From assembly GCA_964561605.1 (NCBI GenBank), contig CAZLQD010000010.1, positions 124,001-188,000 of the forward strand: DNA of 64,000 nucleotides, read 5' to 3'. The translations under genes were made by a program, and so were the position numbers. Below are positions 18,939 to 27,475 of this stretch, piece by piece. A model generated the notes under the pieces. The model worked only from the letters and a program-made list of their open reading frames with translations, did no database searches and was not told the DNA's origin. How positions within the stretch are numbered: the stretch's first letter is position 1; each line of letters begins with the position of its first letter. This DNA comes from JALUZX01 sp964561605 (lineage in GTDB: Bacteria; Planctomycetota; UBA1135; JALUZX01).

Positions 18939-19640
18939 ATGAAGGGCTTCACACCTTCCCCCCCCGATTTCTCCCTGGAAGGGGCCTTGGACCTGACCCG
19001 GCCCCTGGGAAAGGCCATGGTGGTTCCGGGAGACGATCCTCCCCGCCTGGAACAGGGCGCAACCCTGGAGAAAGAGGGTTTCCGTCTCACCCGCCTTTGC
19101 CTGGGAAGCCACACGGGGACCCACCTGGACGCCCCAGGGCACATCCTTCCCCAGGGAGCGGGCCTGGACGAACTCCCCCTCGCATGGATGGCCGGACCCG
19201 CCAGGGTCACGGCCCTCCCCGACCCGCCCGCCCTGGGGGAGGAGGAGGTCCGGCGACTCTCCCTCTCACCGGGAGAGGCCCTCCTCCTGAAGACCTCCCT
19301 CGGAAGGGCCCCCAGGCCGGCCTACCTGCCGGCCTCGGGCCCCCTGGTGACTCCCGGGGGAGCCCGGGCCCTGGCGGAGGCCGGGGTCCGCCTGGTGGGG
19401 ATCGACTATCCCAGCATCGAACCCCTGGAGAGTCCCGCCCTGGAGGCCCACAGGATCCTCCTCTCGGCGGGAATCCTGATCCTGGAGGAGCTGGACCTGG
19501 AGGAGACTGTTCCCGGAAGAGGCATCCTGTTGTGTTTTCCCCTCCTCTACCCCCAAGCCGACGGGGCCCCGGCCCGGGTTCTCTACCTTCCCGGTCTTCC
19601 CCGCCACCCGGTCCGTGACAATCCCGGCGGGGTAGACTAA
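18939..19640 (+). CDS. Cyclase-family metal hydrolase (kynurenine formamidase-like)
   Basis: 233 residues from ATG 18939 (MKGFTPSPPDFSLEG). The signature SHTGTHLDAPGH (HxGTHxDxPxH) is the metal site of the cyclase/KynB family (PF04199), which hydrolyses amides or lactones including N-formylkynurenine. VRLVGIDYPSIEP is a second conserved block. Start assignment: the in-frame extension upstream overlaps the divergent pyrK and lacks family similarity. No tryptophan degradation genes are nearby, so the true substrate is open. Confidence 0.85.
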   Translation: MKGFTPSPPDFSLEGALDLTRPLGKAMVVPGDDPPRLEQGATLEKEGFRLTRLCLGSHTGTHLDAPGHILPQGAGLDELPLAWMAGPARVTALPDPPALGEEEVRRLSLSPGEALLLKTSLGRAPRPAYLPASGPLVTPGGARALAEAGVRLVGIDYPSIEPLESPALEAHRILLSAGILILEELDLEETVPGRGILLCFPLLYPQADGAPARVLYLPGLPRHPVRDNPGGVD

Positions 19641-19740
19641 AAAGGAGAAAGAAGGCTCCTGTGACCCGAGCACGCCCCGGGAGCCGGAATTCCACCTCAT
19701 TTCGAGACGATACTCTTGCCGCAGAAAAGGAGCGACGATC

Positions 19741-20289
19741 ATGTTTTTCCGTAATTCCGGAAAGGCCTTCCTCGGGGGGATCCTCCTGGCCGGGATCCTC
19801 GCCGGGGTGGCCCATGCGGCCATCAAGGCCTTCTCCCTGGAGGAGATGGCCCGGACCGCCGACGGCTGCGTGGCCGGCAGGATCACCGCCCGGGAGGGCT
19901 TTCTCCTGGAGACCGAGGAACTGGGCACTCTCTACATGACCCGCCTCACCATCGAGGGGAAGGAACTCTTCACGGGCGCACCCGCCAAGATCCAGGTTTG
20001 TTATTTCGGCGGAACCGTGGACGGCGTCACCGTCCGTTGCTCCACCCAGCCCCCGGACAGGGACACCGGGCCCGGAACGAGGGTCGTGGCCTTCCACAAG
20101 TTCGAAAAGGCCTTCGGCGTCCGGATGCTCGTGGCCCAGTTCGGAGGGATCTACAGGATCGAGAAGGGAGCGAAGGGCGACGTGGTCCTCGGCAAGGGAG
20201 CCGGGATGGCGGTAGCCCGGAACATGCTGCTCTCCGACCTGGAGGCCGCCCTCGCGGCCGCCCGGACCGACGAGAAGGAGGGCAAGTGA
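19741..20289 (+). CDS. Secreted protein of unknown function coupled to a matrixin
   Basis: 182 residues with AAAGGAG 8 nt upstream of the start. A signal peptide is visible (hydrophobic core ending in GVAHA). The mature part has two Cys (VCYFGG and VRCSTQ) and reads like a small beta-rich domain (TADGCVAGRITAREGFLLE, GPGTRVVAFHKF). I do not recognise the family. The stop overlaps the matrixin ATG by one base (TGATG), so the two are translationally coupled. It could be a chaperone, inhibitor or secreted partner of the protease; that is inference from position only. Confidence 0.75.
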   Translation: MFFRNSGKAFLGGILLAGILAGVAHAAIKAFSLEEMARTADGCVAGRITAREGFLLETEELGTLYMTRLTIEGKELFTGAPAKIQVCYFGGTVDGVTVRCSTQPPDRDTGPGTRVVAFHKFEKAFGVRMLVAQFGGIYRIEKGAKGDVVLGKGAGMAVARNMLLSDLEAALAAARTDEKEGK

Positions 20290-21869
20290 TGGCTGCAATC
20301 CGAAGGACCGTTTCCTGGATGCTCTTCGGCGGCCTCGCCGCCCTCTCGGCCCTGGGGGTGAACCCGGGAAGGGCCTACACCCTTCTCGGCGGATCCCTTC
20401 CCCTGAACTACAGGGATTTCCGCTTCTACAACAATTTCGCCGACGCCACGGCCAACGACAACAAGACCCCCCAGAAGAACTATCCCGGCGCCAAGGGGGC
20501 CGAGATGTCCGCCTGGAAGGCCGCCATGGAGTGGAGCTCCCGCAAGTACGGCGACGGCACGGGGGATCCGACCCAGGCCCAGATCGGCGACGGCGGAGCC
20601 AACTTCGATTTCCTCTACATGGGCCTGGCCCCATACATCGTGAAGCAAGTCGGCTCCAACATGATCTTCGCCGTGAGCACCCTGGGGTCGGGAGTCCTGG
20701 GAGCGACCTGGTCCTACCAGGGCGGGTATCCCCCGGGTTGGTACATGGCCATCAGCGACGCCTGGACCTGGGACGACGGGCCGGGCTACCACAACAAGAT
20801 GGACCTCCAGGGAGTATTCACCCACGAACTCGGCCACTCCCTGCGGCTGGGCCACACCAACGTGCGCACGGCCACGATGTACTACGCTATATACGGCAAC
20901 GGCATCGCCGACAGGTCCATCGAGCCTGACGACATCGCCGGTTGCCAGGCCATCTACGGGAAGGCCTCGGCCACGAAACCCGAGATCACGGGAATCTCCG
21001 GTTCCTCCATGCCCGGCCAGACCATGGTGATCCTGGGCAGGAACTTCGCCGCCACGGGAAACGAGGTCTGGTTCACGAGCGGCGGGAGCAGGACCCCCGT
21101 GAAGGCCTTCAACGTCTCTTCCACCAACGGCGGCACCCGCCTCACCTTCACCGTCCCCATGGGGGCCAAGATCGGCAACGTGGCCGTCAAGGTGCCGGGC
21201 TCGAGCCACTCCTGCCTCTCCAACGCCTGGCCCTACGACCCGAGCAAGGTCTCCTTCAAACCCAAGCTGATCTCCCTCAGCCCGGGAACGGTGAGGAACA
21301 TCGAGGCCGGAGTGGTTACGCTCACAGGCAAATACTTTTCGGGAGCGTCCAAGGTCACCGTGGGCACGGTGGTCTTCAAGCCCGGCCAGTTCACCGTGGT
21401 CAACGACACGACCCTGAAGTTCAACGCCCCCGAACCGCCCCCCCTCCTGGGGACGGCCCAGGTCACCGTCTCCAACGCCCTGGGAACGAGCAACGCCCTG
21501 AGCCTGACCTTCGTTCCGGCCGATCCGCCGAGGATCCTGGCCCCCATCATGAGCAACTACGGGGCCAAGGACACCCTCCTCCTGGGGAGCAGGCCCAACT
21601 TCGTGGGCCTGGTCCTCCTCTCCCTGAGCAACAAGCAGAGCACCATCCCCGGGCTGATCTCCCTGGGAATCGGAAACAACTTCAAGGACCTTGTCGTCCT
21701 GGGAACGGTTTCCTTCGACAAAGTGGGCCGGACATCGACATCCTTCCGGGTCCCGCCCGGGCTGGGAGGAAAATACTATTATTCCCAGGCCGCCGTCTTC
21801 GACCCGGCCAACCCCTACGCCGCGCCCGTGAAGGTGACCAACGTGGCGAAGACCTTCATCCTGTTCTGA
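20289..21869 (+). CDS. Secreted matrixin (M10-type) metalloprotease with IPT/TIG domains
   Basis: 526 residues. A signal peptide precedes a metzincin catalytic domain: HELGHSLRLGH at residues 179-189 gives the three zinc His and the catalytic Glu180, TATMYY (Met197) is the Met-turn, and DDIAGCQAIYG is the matrixin closing motif. The position normally occupied by Gly in HExxHxxGxxH is Arg186. Two IPT/TIG domains follow (about 235-320 and 325-412; ISGSSMPGQTMVILGRNF, LSPGTVRNIEAGVVTLTGKYF). A C-terminal beta-rich domain (about 413-526) resembles those of the M14 and S1 peptidases in this window. It is likely an extracellular protein-degrading enzyme. Confidence 0.9.
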   Translation: MAAIRRTVSWMLFGGLAALSALGVNPGRAYTLLGGSLPLNYRDFRFYNNFADATANDNKTPQKNYPGAKGAEMSAWKAAMEWSSRKYGDGTGDPTQAQIGDGGANFDFLYMGLAPYIVKQVGSNMIFAVSTLGSGVLGATWSYQGGYPPGWYMAISDAWTWDDGPGYHNKMDLQGVFTHELGHSLRLGHTNVRTATMYYAIYGNGIADRSIEPDDIAGCQAIYGKASATKPEITGISGSSMPGQTMVILGRNFAATGNEVWFTSGGSRTPVKAFNVSSTNGGTRLTFTVPMGAKIGNVAVKVPGSSHSCLSNAWPYDPSKVSFKPKLISLSPGTVRNIEAGVVTLTGKYFSGASKVTVGTVVFKPGQFTVVNDTTLKFNAPEPPPLLGTAQVTVSNALGTSNALSLTFVPADPPRILAPIMSNYGAKDTLLLGSRPNFVGLVLLSLSNKQSTIPGLISLGIGNNFKDLVVLGTVSFDKVGRTSTSFRVPPGLGGKYYYSQAAVFDPANPYAAPVKVTNVAKTFILF

Positions 21870-21914
21870 TCCCTTCCCGGCGGAATCGGCCGCAGGGTCT
21901 TTTCGCCTCTCCCT

Positions 21915-21952
21915 CCGCGGGGCCGGATCACCGATCCGGCCCCGCGGTTTTT
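21915..21952. terminator. Strong rho-independent terminator after the matrixin gene
   Basis: A perfect 15-bp GC-rich stem (arms 21915-21929 and 21933-21947) with a 3-nt loop is followed by five T on the plus strand. It lies between convergent genes; the T-tract favours ending the plus-strand matrixin transcript. Confidence 0.9.
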
Positions 21953-22038
21953 CCGGGGCGCCCGCACCTCTTCCCGGCCGGTGTCCTCCCGCAAGTCACG
22001 GGCCTTCCCCCTCACCGGGCCGGGACCGGCGGACCGAC

Positions 22039-23667
22039 TCACTCCAATGCCAAAACCGGATGGGGCTTCCCCTCCTTCAGCCAGGGATCGAGGAATCCCC
22101 AGGCTGTGAGGCCGTCCGGACTCTCCGGCTCCAGGAGCCAGCAGGCGAGCCTGCACAAGGGGGTCTCCGAGGAGATCCGCCAGGCTCCCGCCGGGACCTG
22201 CACCTCCACTTCTTTGTATCCGCCTTCGAGGCGGACCAGCCTGTGCCCCTGGTAGGGCCTCTTCTCCCGCCGGATCCGCTCCACGAGGAACTCCCTGACC
22301 CGGACCCGGAGGGGTTTCTCCGTCCGCTCCACCTCCAGGCCGTGACGCCTGAGAAGCTTCACGGCCTCTTCCGCCCCAGGGGGCAGGAGCCAGCCCCTTG
22401 GCACGGGAACCTCCCGCAAGACCCGGAAATCGGCCAGGAAAGGAATCCTCCACTTCTTCAAGGGGCCCGCCGCGGCCATCCTGGCCTTCCAGGAGAGTCC
22501 CCGCCGTGCCGGACTCCTTTCGGCGTAACCTTCCACCACGACGGGCTTCCGGCGGGGAACGGGGCGGAAGGCCACGGCGAAGCCCCCTCCCCGGCGGGAC
22601 AGGGCGGCCGCCCCGGCATCGGCCGACCTCACCCTCACGAGGATCTCCCCCGACCTTGCGGCCGCCTCCCGGAGGATCGCCCGGGCCAGGGCGAGGGTGG
22701 CCCGGATCCTGGTGCGGAAGTCCTTGTAGACGTAGGCCTCGCTCAGGACGGCCAATCTTCCCCGGATTCCCATGTAGTTGGTCAGGTACCTGGGCAAGGG
22801 AGGGAAGGTGGCCCACCCGAGGGAGGGATTCCGCCGGTCCCGGAAGAAACCGTAGGGGATGAAGGAAAACCCCTCCTCCTCCTTCACTCTCCCGAAGACG
22901 GCCGGAAGAAAGACGTCCCGGTTCCAGTCCCGGAGGGCTCCGTCCATGGAGAGGGTGAGAGGCCCTTCCGCCTCGAGGGGATGGACGTGGAGCGACCCGT
23001 CGGTGGTATGGCAATCCAGGAGGAGGTCGGGATCCCAAGGGAGGATCACCTTGGAGAGAAGGGCTCTCATCTCCCGTGATTCCAGCTTTACGGCATCGCG
23101 GTTGAGGTCCAGGCCCTGGCCGTTGTAACGGGTCCCGACTCCACAGGCGGGACCGTTCTGCCAGGGACGGTTCTCCACGGAGATCCTGTCGTTGCCGTCG
23201 CAGTTGAAGACGGGACAGACCAGGAGGACCACATCTTCCAGGACCCCCGGGAGGTCTCCCTCGAGCAGGATCCGCCTCGAGAGAATCTGGAGGGCCTCCT
23301 TTCCCGCCACTTCTCCGGCGTGGATGTCCGCCTGGAAGTAGAGGACGGGCCTTTGCCGCCCCTCCCTCGGCAGTGGTCCTCCGGGGAGGGGCTTTCCCAG
23401 GACGAGCAGGGGGATCTCCCTGCCCTGGGGACTCTTCCCGAGAACCTCCAGCCGGGCATAGGGAGAGCGCCTGCAAAGCTCCTCCAGGAACCTCCGCACC
23501 TCGGCCGTAGTTCCGGTTCGCCGGTATCCGCTCTTCTCGGCCGCCGTGAGGAGGGCCGGACCCTTCCCCTGGGGCCTCGGAGCCGGGGCCGAAAGAAAGA
23601 GAAAGACCAGGACCGCCGCCGGCGTTGCCCGGGTCATGGAACGTGTCGCACCCGTCGTGGAAGCCAT
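22039..23667 (-). CDS. Secreted M14-family zinc carboxypeptidase
   Basis: 542 residues from ATG 23667, chosen because AGGAGG lies 4 nt upstream; a second ATG at 23637 sits just before the hydrophobic signal core. Zinc ligands are visible as HAGE in FQADIHAGEVAGKEAL and a downstream His in DLLLDCHTTDGSLH. A late SEAYVY is the likely catalytic Glu segment. NCDGNDRI and GLDLNRDAVKLES are the M14 substrate-binding blocks. The C-terminal 200 residues are an extra domain. It should trim peptides in the periplasm or medium. It is divergent from lutABC across 96 bp. Confidence 0.88.
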   Translation of the reverse strand: MASTTGATRSMTRATPAAVLVFLFLSAPAPRPQGKGPALLTAAEKSGYRRTGTTAEVRRFLEELCRRSPYARLEVLGKSPQGREIPLLVLGKPLPGGPLPREGRQRPVLYFQADIHAGEVAGKEALQILSRRILLEGDLPGVLEDVVLLVCPVFNCDGNDRISVENRPWQNGPACGVGTRYNGQGLDLNRDAVKLESREMRALLSKVILPWDPDLLLDCHTTDGSLHVHPLEAEGPLTLSMDGALRDWNRDVFLPAVFGRVKEEEGFSFIPYGFFRDRRNPSLGWATFPPLPRYLTNYMGIRGRLAVLSEAYVYKDFRTRIRATLALARAILREAAARSGEILVRVRSADAGAAALSRRGGGFAVAFRPVPRRKPVVVEGYAERSPARRGLSWKARMAAAGPLKKWRIPFLADFRVLREVPVPRGWLLPPGAEEAVKLLRRHGLEVERTEKPLRVRVREFLVERIRREKRPYQGHRLVRLEGGYKEVEVQVPAGAWRISSETPLCRLACWLLEPESPDGLTAWGFLDPWLKEGKPHPVLALE

Positions 23668-23763
23668 GGAGCCTCCTTGGTTCTCCTTGGTGGCGCCGCA
23701 ACGGCCGCCAACGTTACAACCCGCCGCCTTCGCCTTCGAGGCCCTTCCGGGGAGGCTCTCCCC

Positions 23764-24477
23764 TTGAGGATCGCCCTTTTCGTTCCTTGCTTCGTGAACC
23801 ACGCCCTTCCCCAGGTGGGGCGGGCCACGGTGCGGCTTCTCGAAGCCCTGGGCCACCAGGTGGTGGTTCCCCGGAACCAGACCTGTTGCGGCCAGCCCGC
23901 CTTCAACACGGGCCTCCCCCAGGAAGCCGCCGCCGTGGGGAAGACCCTGGTGGAGCGATTCCAGGGGGAGGAGGTGATCGTCGCCCCTTCCGGATCCTGC
24001 GTCGCCATGGTCCGCCGGGAGCTCCCCCGCCTCCTGCCGGAGCTTGCCCCCCTCTGCAACCGCTTCCGGGAACTCACGGAGTTCCTGGGCAAGGATCCGG
24101 GGGTGAAGGACTTTCCCTTCGCCCCCTTCCGTGGCCGGGCCGCCCTCCACGTAGGGTGCCACCTCCTCAGGGGGCTGGGCGTGGAGAGGGAACCCCTGGA
24201 GCTCCTCCGCTCTGTAGAAGGGCTCCAGGTGGTTCCCCTGGAGGCGGACCGCTACTGCTGCGGCTTCGGCGGCACCTTCTCCGTCAAGGCCCCCCGCCTC
24301 TCCACGGCCATCGGGGAAACCCGCCTCGCCCAGGCCCTCCGGCTGGACCTGGACTGGATCGTCACCACCGACCCCTCCTGCATGCTCCACATGGAAGGGA
24401 TCCTCGCCAGGAAGAGGGCCCGCACCAGGGTGCTCCACATTGCACAGGTCCTGGCCCCGAAGGAGGAAGAAAGGTGA
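23764..24477 (+). CDS. lutA: Lactate utilization protein LutA/LldE
   Basis: 237 residues. The start is TTG 23764, giving MRIALFVPCFVNHALPQVG, which matches the family N-terminus; GGGGAGG lies 8 nt upstream and no ATG fits. Two CCG domains are present: NQTCCGQPAFNTG and RYCCGFGGTFSVK, the cysteine-rich motifs that bind a noncanonical iron-sulfur cluster. LutA works with LutB and LutC to oxidise L-lactate to pyruvate. First gene of a tightly overlapping three-gene operon. Confidence 0.93.
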   Translation: MRIALFVPCFVNHALPQVGRATVRLLEALGHQVVVPRNQTCCGQPAFNTGLPQEAAAVGKTLVERFQGEEVIVAPSGSCVAMVRRELPRLLPELAPLCNRFRELTEFLGKDPGVKDFPFAPFRGRAALHVGCHLLRGLGVEREPLELLRSVEGLQVVPLEADRYCCGFGGTFSVKAPRLSTAIGETRLAQALRLDLDWIVTTDPSCMLHMEGILARKRARTRVLHIAQVLAPKEEER

Positions 24478-25907
24478 AGGACGAAGGAACCCTCCAAGCC
24501 TTCGAGGCCGCCGCCTCCGATCCTTCCCTGGGGGAAAAGGTCCGGCGGGCCGTGGAGAGGAGCGTGGCCAAGATGTCGGCCCATCTCCCCCTGGGCCCGG
24601 AGAGGGACGCCCTCAGGGACAAGGCCCGGGCCGTCCGGATGGAGGCCCTGGAGGAGCTTCCGGAACTCCTGGAGCGCTTCACCGCAAACATCGAGGCCGC
24701 CGGAGGGAGAGTCCACAGGGCGCGGAACTCCCGGGAAGCGAGAGAGACGATCCTCCGAATCCTCCGGGAGGAAGGGGCCCGGATCGTGGTCAAGTCCAAG
24801 TCCATGACCACCGAGGAGATCGGCCTCAACCCCTTCCTGGAGGAGGCGGGCCTGGAGGTGATCGAGACCGACCTGGGCGAGCTGATCGTCCAGCTCAGGG
24901 GCGAAAGGCCCTCCCATATCACCGCCCCGGCCCTCCACCTCTCCGTCGAGGACATCGCCCGCACCTTCCGGGACGAGTTGGGGATCCCCCCGCCGGAGGG
25001 CCTGGTCCTGGAAGGCCCTCCCTCGCCCGAGGAGGTCCGCATGCGGGCCGCCCGGGAGCTCTCCCTCGCCGCCAGGCGGCACCTGGCGGAAAAGTTCCTC
25101 CAGGGGGATGCGGCCGTGACGGGGGCCAACTTCCTTTTGGCCGATTGCGGCGCCGTGGTGATCGTGGAGAACGAGAACAACGCCCGGCTCTGCACCTCCC
25201 TCCCCCGCCGCCAGATCGTCCTGGCCGGAGTGGAGAAGCTCCTTCCCTCCCGGGCCGCCCTGGGCACCCTCCTTCCCCTCCTCACCGTCACCGCCACGGG
25301 CCAACCCGCCGCCGGAGTGGTGAACCTCCTCACCCCCCGCTACACCCCCATGGACGTGGTCCTCCTGGACAACGGCCGCCTGGCCCTCCGGGAGGACCCC
25401 CTCTTCCGGGAGGTCCTGGCCTGCATCCGTTGCGGCGGCTGCATGAACATTTGCCCCGTATACCGCCACGCCGGGGGCCACCCCTACGGCGGCGCCTATG
25501 CAGGCCCCATCGGCGCCCTCCTCCGGCCCCTCCTCGAGGGATTGGACCGGGCCGGGGAACTCCCCTTCGCCTCCTCCCTCTGCGGGGCCTGCTCCGAGAT
25601 CTGTCCCGTCCGGATTCCGCTGGACCGCCTCCTCCTGGAGCTCCGTGCCCGTGCCCGCCACGGCCTCCTGGAGAAGGCCGCCTTCCGGGCCTGGGCCTTC
25701 GCCGCGGAAAGACCGGCCCTCTTCCGCCTGGCCGCCGCAGTCTGGCGGAAGTTCCCCTTCCTGGCGGCCCTCACCCCCCCCGGGCGGGCATGGAAGAAGG
25801 GCAGGGAACTCCCCCGCCCCCCGAGAGAGAGTTTCGAGGCCTGGTGGGAAAAGAGGAAAGACCGGGAAGATCCTCGAAAGGAGAGGGACCGTGGAACGGA
25901 AGGATGA
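24474..25907 (+). CDS. lutB: Lactate utilization iron-sulfur protein LutB/LldF
   Basis: 477 residues from GTG 24474, overlapping the lutA stop as GTGA and preceded by AGGAGG. The N-terminal DUF162/LUD domain (IVVKSKSMTTEEIGLN; AAVTGANFLLADCGAVVIVENE) is followed by two 4Fe-4S motifs, CIRCGGCMNICPVY and CGACSEICPVRIPL. The length matches the family. The C-terminal WWEKRK region is also typical. It passes electrons from lactate to the respiratory chain. Confidence 0.94.
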   Translation: MKDEGTLQAFEAAASDPSLGEKVRRAVERSVAKMSAHLPLGPERDALRDKARAVRMEALEELPELLERFTANIEAAGGRVHRARNSREARETILRILREEGARIVVKSKSMTTEEIGLNPFLEEAGLEVIETDLGELIVQLRGERPSHITAPALHLSVEDIARTFRDELGIPPPEGLVLEGPPSPEEVRMRAARELSLAARRHLAEKFLQGDAAVTGANFLLADCGAVVIVENENNARLCTSLPRRQIVLAGVEKLLPSRAALGTLLPLLTVTATGQPAAGVVNLLTPRYTPMDVVLLDNGRLALREDPLFREVLACIRCGGCMNICPVYRHAGGHPYGGAYAGPIGALLRPLLEGLDRAGELPFASSLCGACSEICPVRIPLDRLLLELRARARHGLLEKAAFRAWAFAAERPALFRLAAAVWRKFPFLAALTPPGRAWKKGRELPRPPRESFEAWWEKRKDREDPRKERDRGTEG

Positions 25908-26409
25908 CCTCCCCCCCCTGGCCCGGCGCTTCCAGGAGAGCCTGGGGGAGCTGGCGGGCCCCGACCAGGCTCATTTCCTGTCCTCCCTGGGAGAGGCGGC
26001 GGAGTTTCTCCGGGAGGCCCGTGCCGGAGAAGAGGCCGTCCTGTGGGAGGACCGCCCCAGGGAAAGGCCCTTCCGGGCCCCCCTGGGAGTGTGCCGCGCC
26101 TGGAAGGCCGCCGCCGCTACAGGGAGCATCCTCCTCCTTCCTCCCTCGAGGGAAGCCTCTTGGGCCAGCCTCCTGGCCGACCGGGTCGTAGCCCTTGCAT
26201 CCCTGGAGGACCTGGTGGCCGACCTGGATGAGCTCTTCACCACCCTGGGCCCACCCTCTCCGGCGGCCCTGGTGGTGACGGGCTCCTCCCGTACGGCGGA
26301 CATCGAGAAGCAACTGGTCATCCCCGCCCACGGACCTTCCCGGCTGGACGTCCTCTTCCTCCCGGAGAGGCCCGACCTGGCCCGCCTGCGGGAGATGGTC
26401 CGAAGCTGA
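25891..26409 (+). CDS. lutC: Lactate utilization protein LutC/LldG
   Basis: 172 residues from GTG 25891, overlapping lutB by 17 bp, with AGGAGAGGG just upstream. The diagnostic LUD-domain end is present: TGSSRTADIEKQLVIPAHGPSR near residue 127, then LDVLFLPE. The N-terminal part is weaker and more variable, as usual for LutC. It completes the LutABC lactate oxidase. Confidence 0.92.
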   Translation: MERKDDLPPLARRFQESLGELAGPDQAHFLSSLGEAAEFLREARAGEEAVLWEDRPRERPFRAPLGVCRAWKAAAATGSILLLPPSREASWASLLADRVVALASLEDLVADLDELFTTLGPPSPAALVVTGSSRTADIEKQLVIPAHGPSRLDVLFLPERPDLARLREMVRS

Positions 26410-26454
26410 GCCCTTGCCCCCCACTCCCTCCCCGCCCAGACTCTCCTCGATCTC

Positions 26455-27474
26455 ATGGAAAAAGGACCGCTCCTCGTCACCGGCGCAGGCGGCTTCCTGG
26501 GCCGCCACGTAGTGCCCGCCCTCAGGGAGGCGGGCCTTCGCCCAAGGCCCATGATCCGCCCCGGCTCCCCCACCCCCCCATGGTGCCGGGACCTGGAGGT
26601 GGTCCGGGCGGACTTGCTGGACCGGGGGAGCCTGGAGAAGGCCTGCAAGGGGGCGGCAGGGGTCGTGCACATGGCGGCTCTTCTCAACATCCCCCTGGAA
26701 ACACCCCGGGAAAAGGAGCGCCTGCGGAGAGTCAACCTGGAAGGGACCCGGCTCCTCCTGGAGGCCTGCAGGAAGGAAGGGGTGGAGGAGTTCCTCTTCT
26801 TCTCCAGCGTGGCCGCCATGGGGGATCCCCCCCCGGGGGTCACCGCCACGGAGGACCTACCGGAGAATCCCAACAGGGAGTACGGCCGGACCAAGCTCGA
26901 AGGGGAGCGACTCCTGGCCCGGGCCCGCCGGGAGTGGGGCCTCAGGACCCTGGTCCTCAGGCCCGTCGTGGTCTACGGAGAGGGGGACAAGGGCAACGTG
27001 GTCCGGATGATGCGGGCCCTTGCGAAGAGGCGGTTCTTCCTCCTTTCCGGCGGAAGGGCCAAAAAGAGCCTGGTCTACGCGGGAAACCTGGCGGCCGCCC
27101 TGGTCCACCTCCTTCCCCTGGAAGGAAAGCCCTGGGAAGGGAGGACCTACATCGCCATGGATGAAAGGCCCTACTCCCTGGCGGAGCTGGCCTCGGCCAT
27201 GGCCCGGGCCCTGGGAGTCCCCCCACCCGGCCTCTCCCTCCCAGCCTGGCCACTCTTCCTGGCGGGGGGGCTCCTGGAGGCCCTGGCACGCCCCTTCGGC
27301 CTGAGGCCCCTCTTCTCGGCCCATACCGTGGGAAAACTCACCCGGGACCTTCTCTACAGCGGAGAGCGTCTCTTTCTCGAAACCGGTTTCAAGCCTCCCT
27401 ACTGTCTCGAAGAGGCCATGGAAAAAACGGCTCGATGGCTCAAAGAAGAGGGAATTCTCCCTGGAATTCCCTAG
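26455..27474 (+). CDS. NAD(P)-dependent epimerase/dehydratase (extended SDR)
   Basis: 339 residues. It has an extended short-chain dehydrogenase fold: nucleotide-binding GAGGFLGRH (10-18), FFSSVAAMG for the catalytic Ser, and YGRTK for the Tyr/Lys pair. RPVVVYGEGD is the usual substrate-loop block. C-terminal features resemble the 3-beta-HSD/nucleoside-diphosphate-sugar epimerase group. It is followed 1 bp later by a radical SAM gene and then a GT4 glycosyltransferase, so a role in sugar or lipid precursor modification is likely. Confidence 0.85.
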   Translation: MEKGPLLVTGAGGFLGRHVVPALREAGLRPRPMIRPGSPTPPWCRDLEVVRADLLDRGSLEKACKGAAGVVHMAALLNIPLETPREKERLRRVNLEGTRLLLEACRKEGVEEFLFFSSVAAMGDPPPGVTATEDLPENPNREYGRTKLEGERLLARARREWGLRTLVLRPVVVYGEGDKGNVVRMMRALAKRRFFLLSGGRAKKSLVYAGNLAAALVHLLPLEGKPWEGRTYIAMDERPYSLAELASAMARALGVPPPGLSLPAWPLFLAGGLLEALARPFGLRPLFSAHTVGKLTRDLLYSGERLFLETGFKPPYCLEEAMEKTARWLKEEGILPGIP

Positions 27475-27475
27475 G

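Noticed and set aside
23668..24438. N-terminal extension of the M14 carboxypeptidase
   Set aside because: It overlaps lutA on the opposite strand, and a clear signal peptide and ribosome site support the start at 23667.
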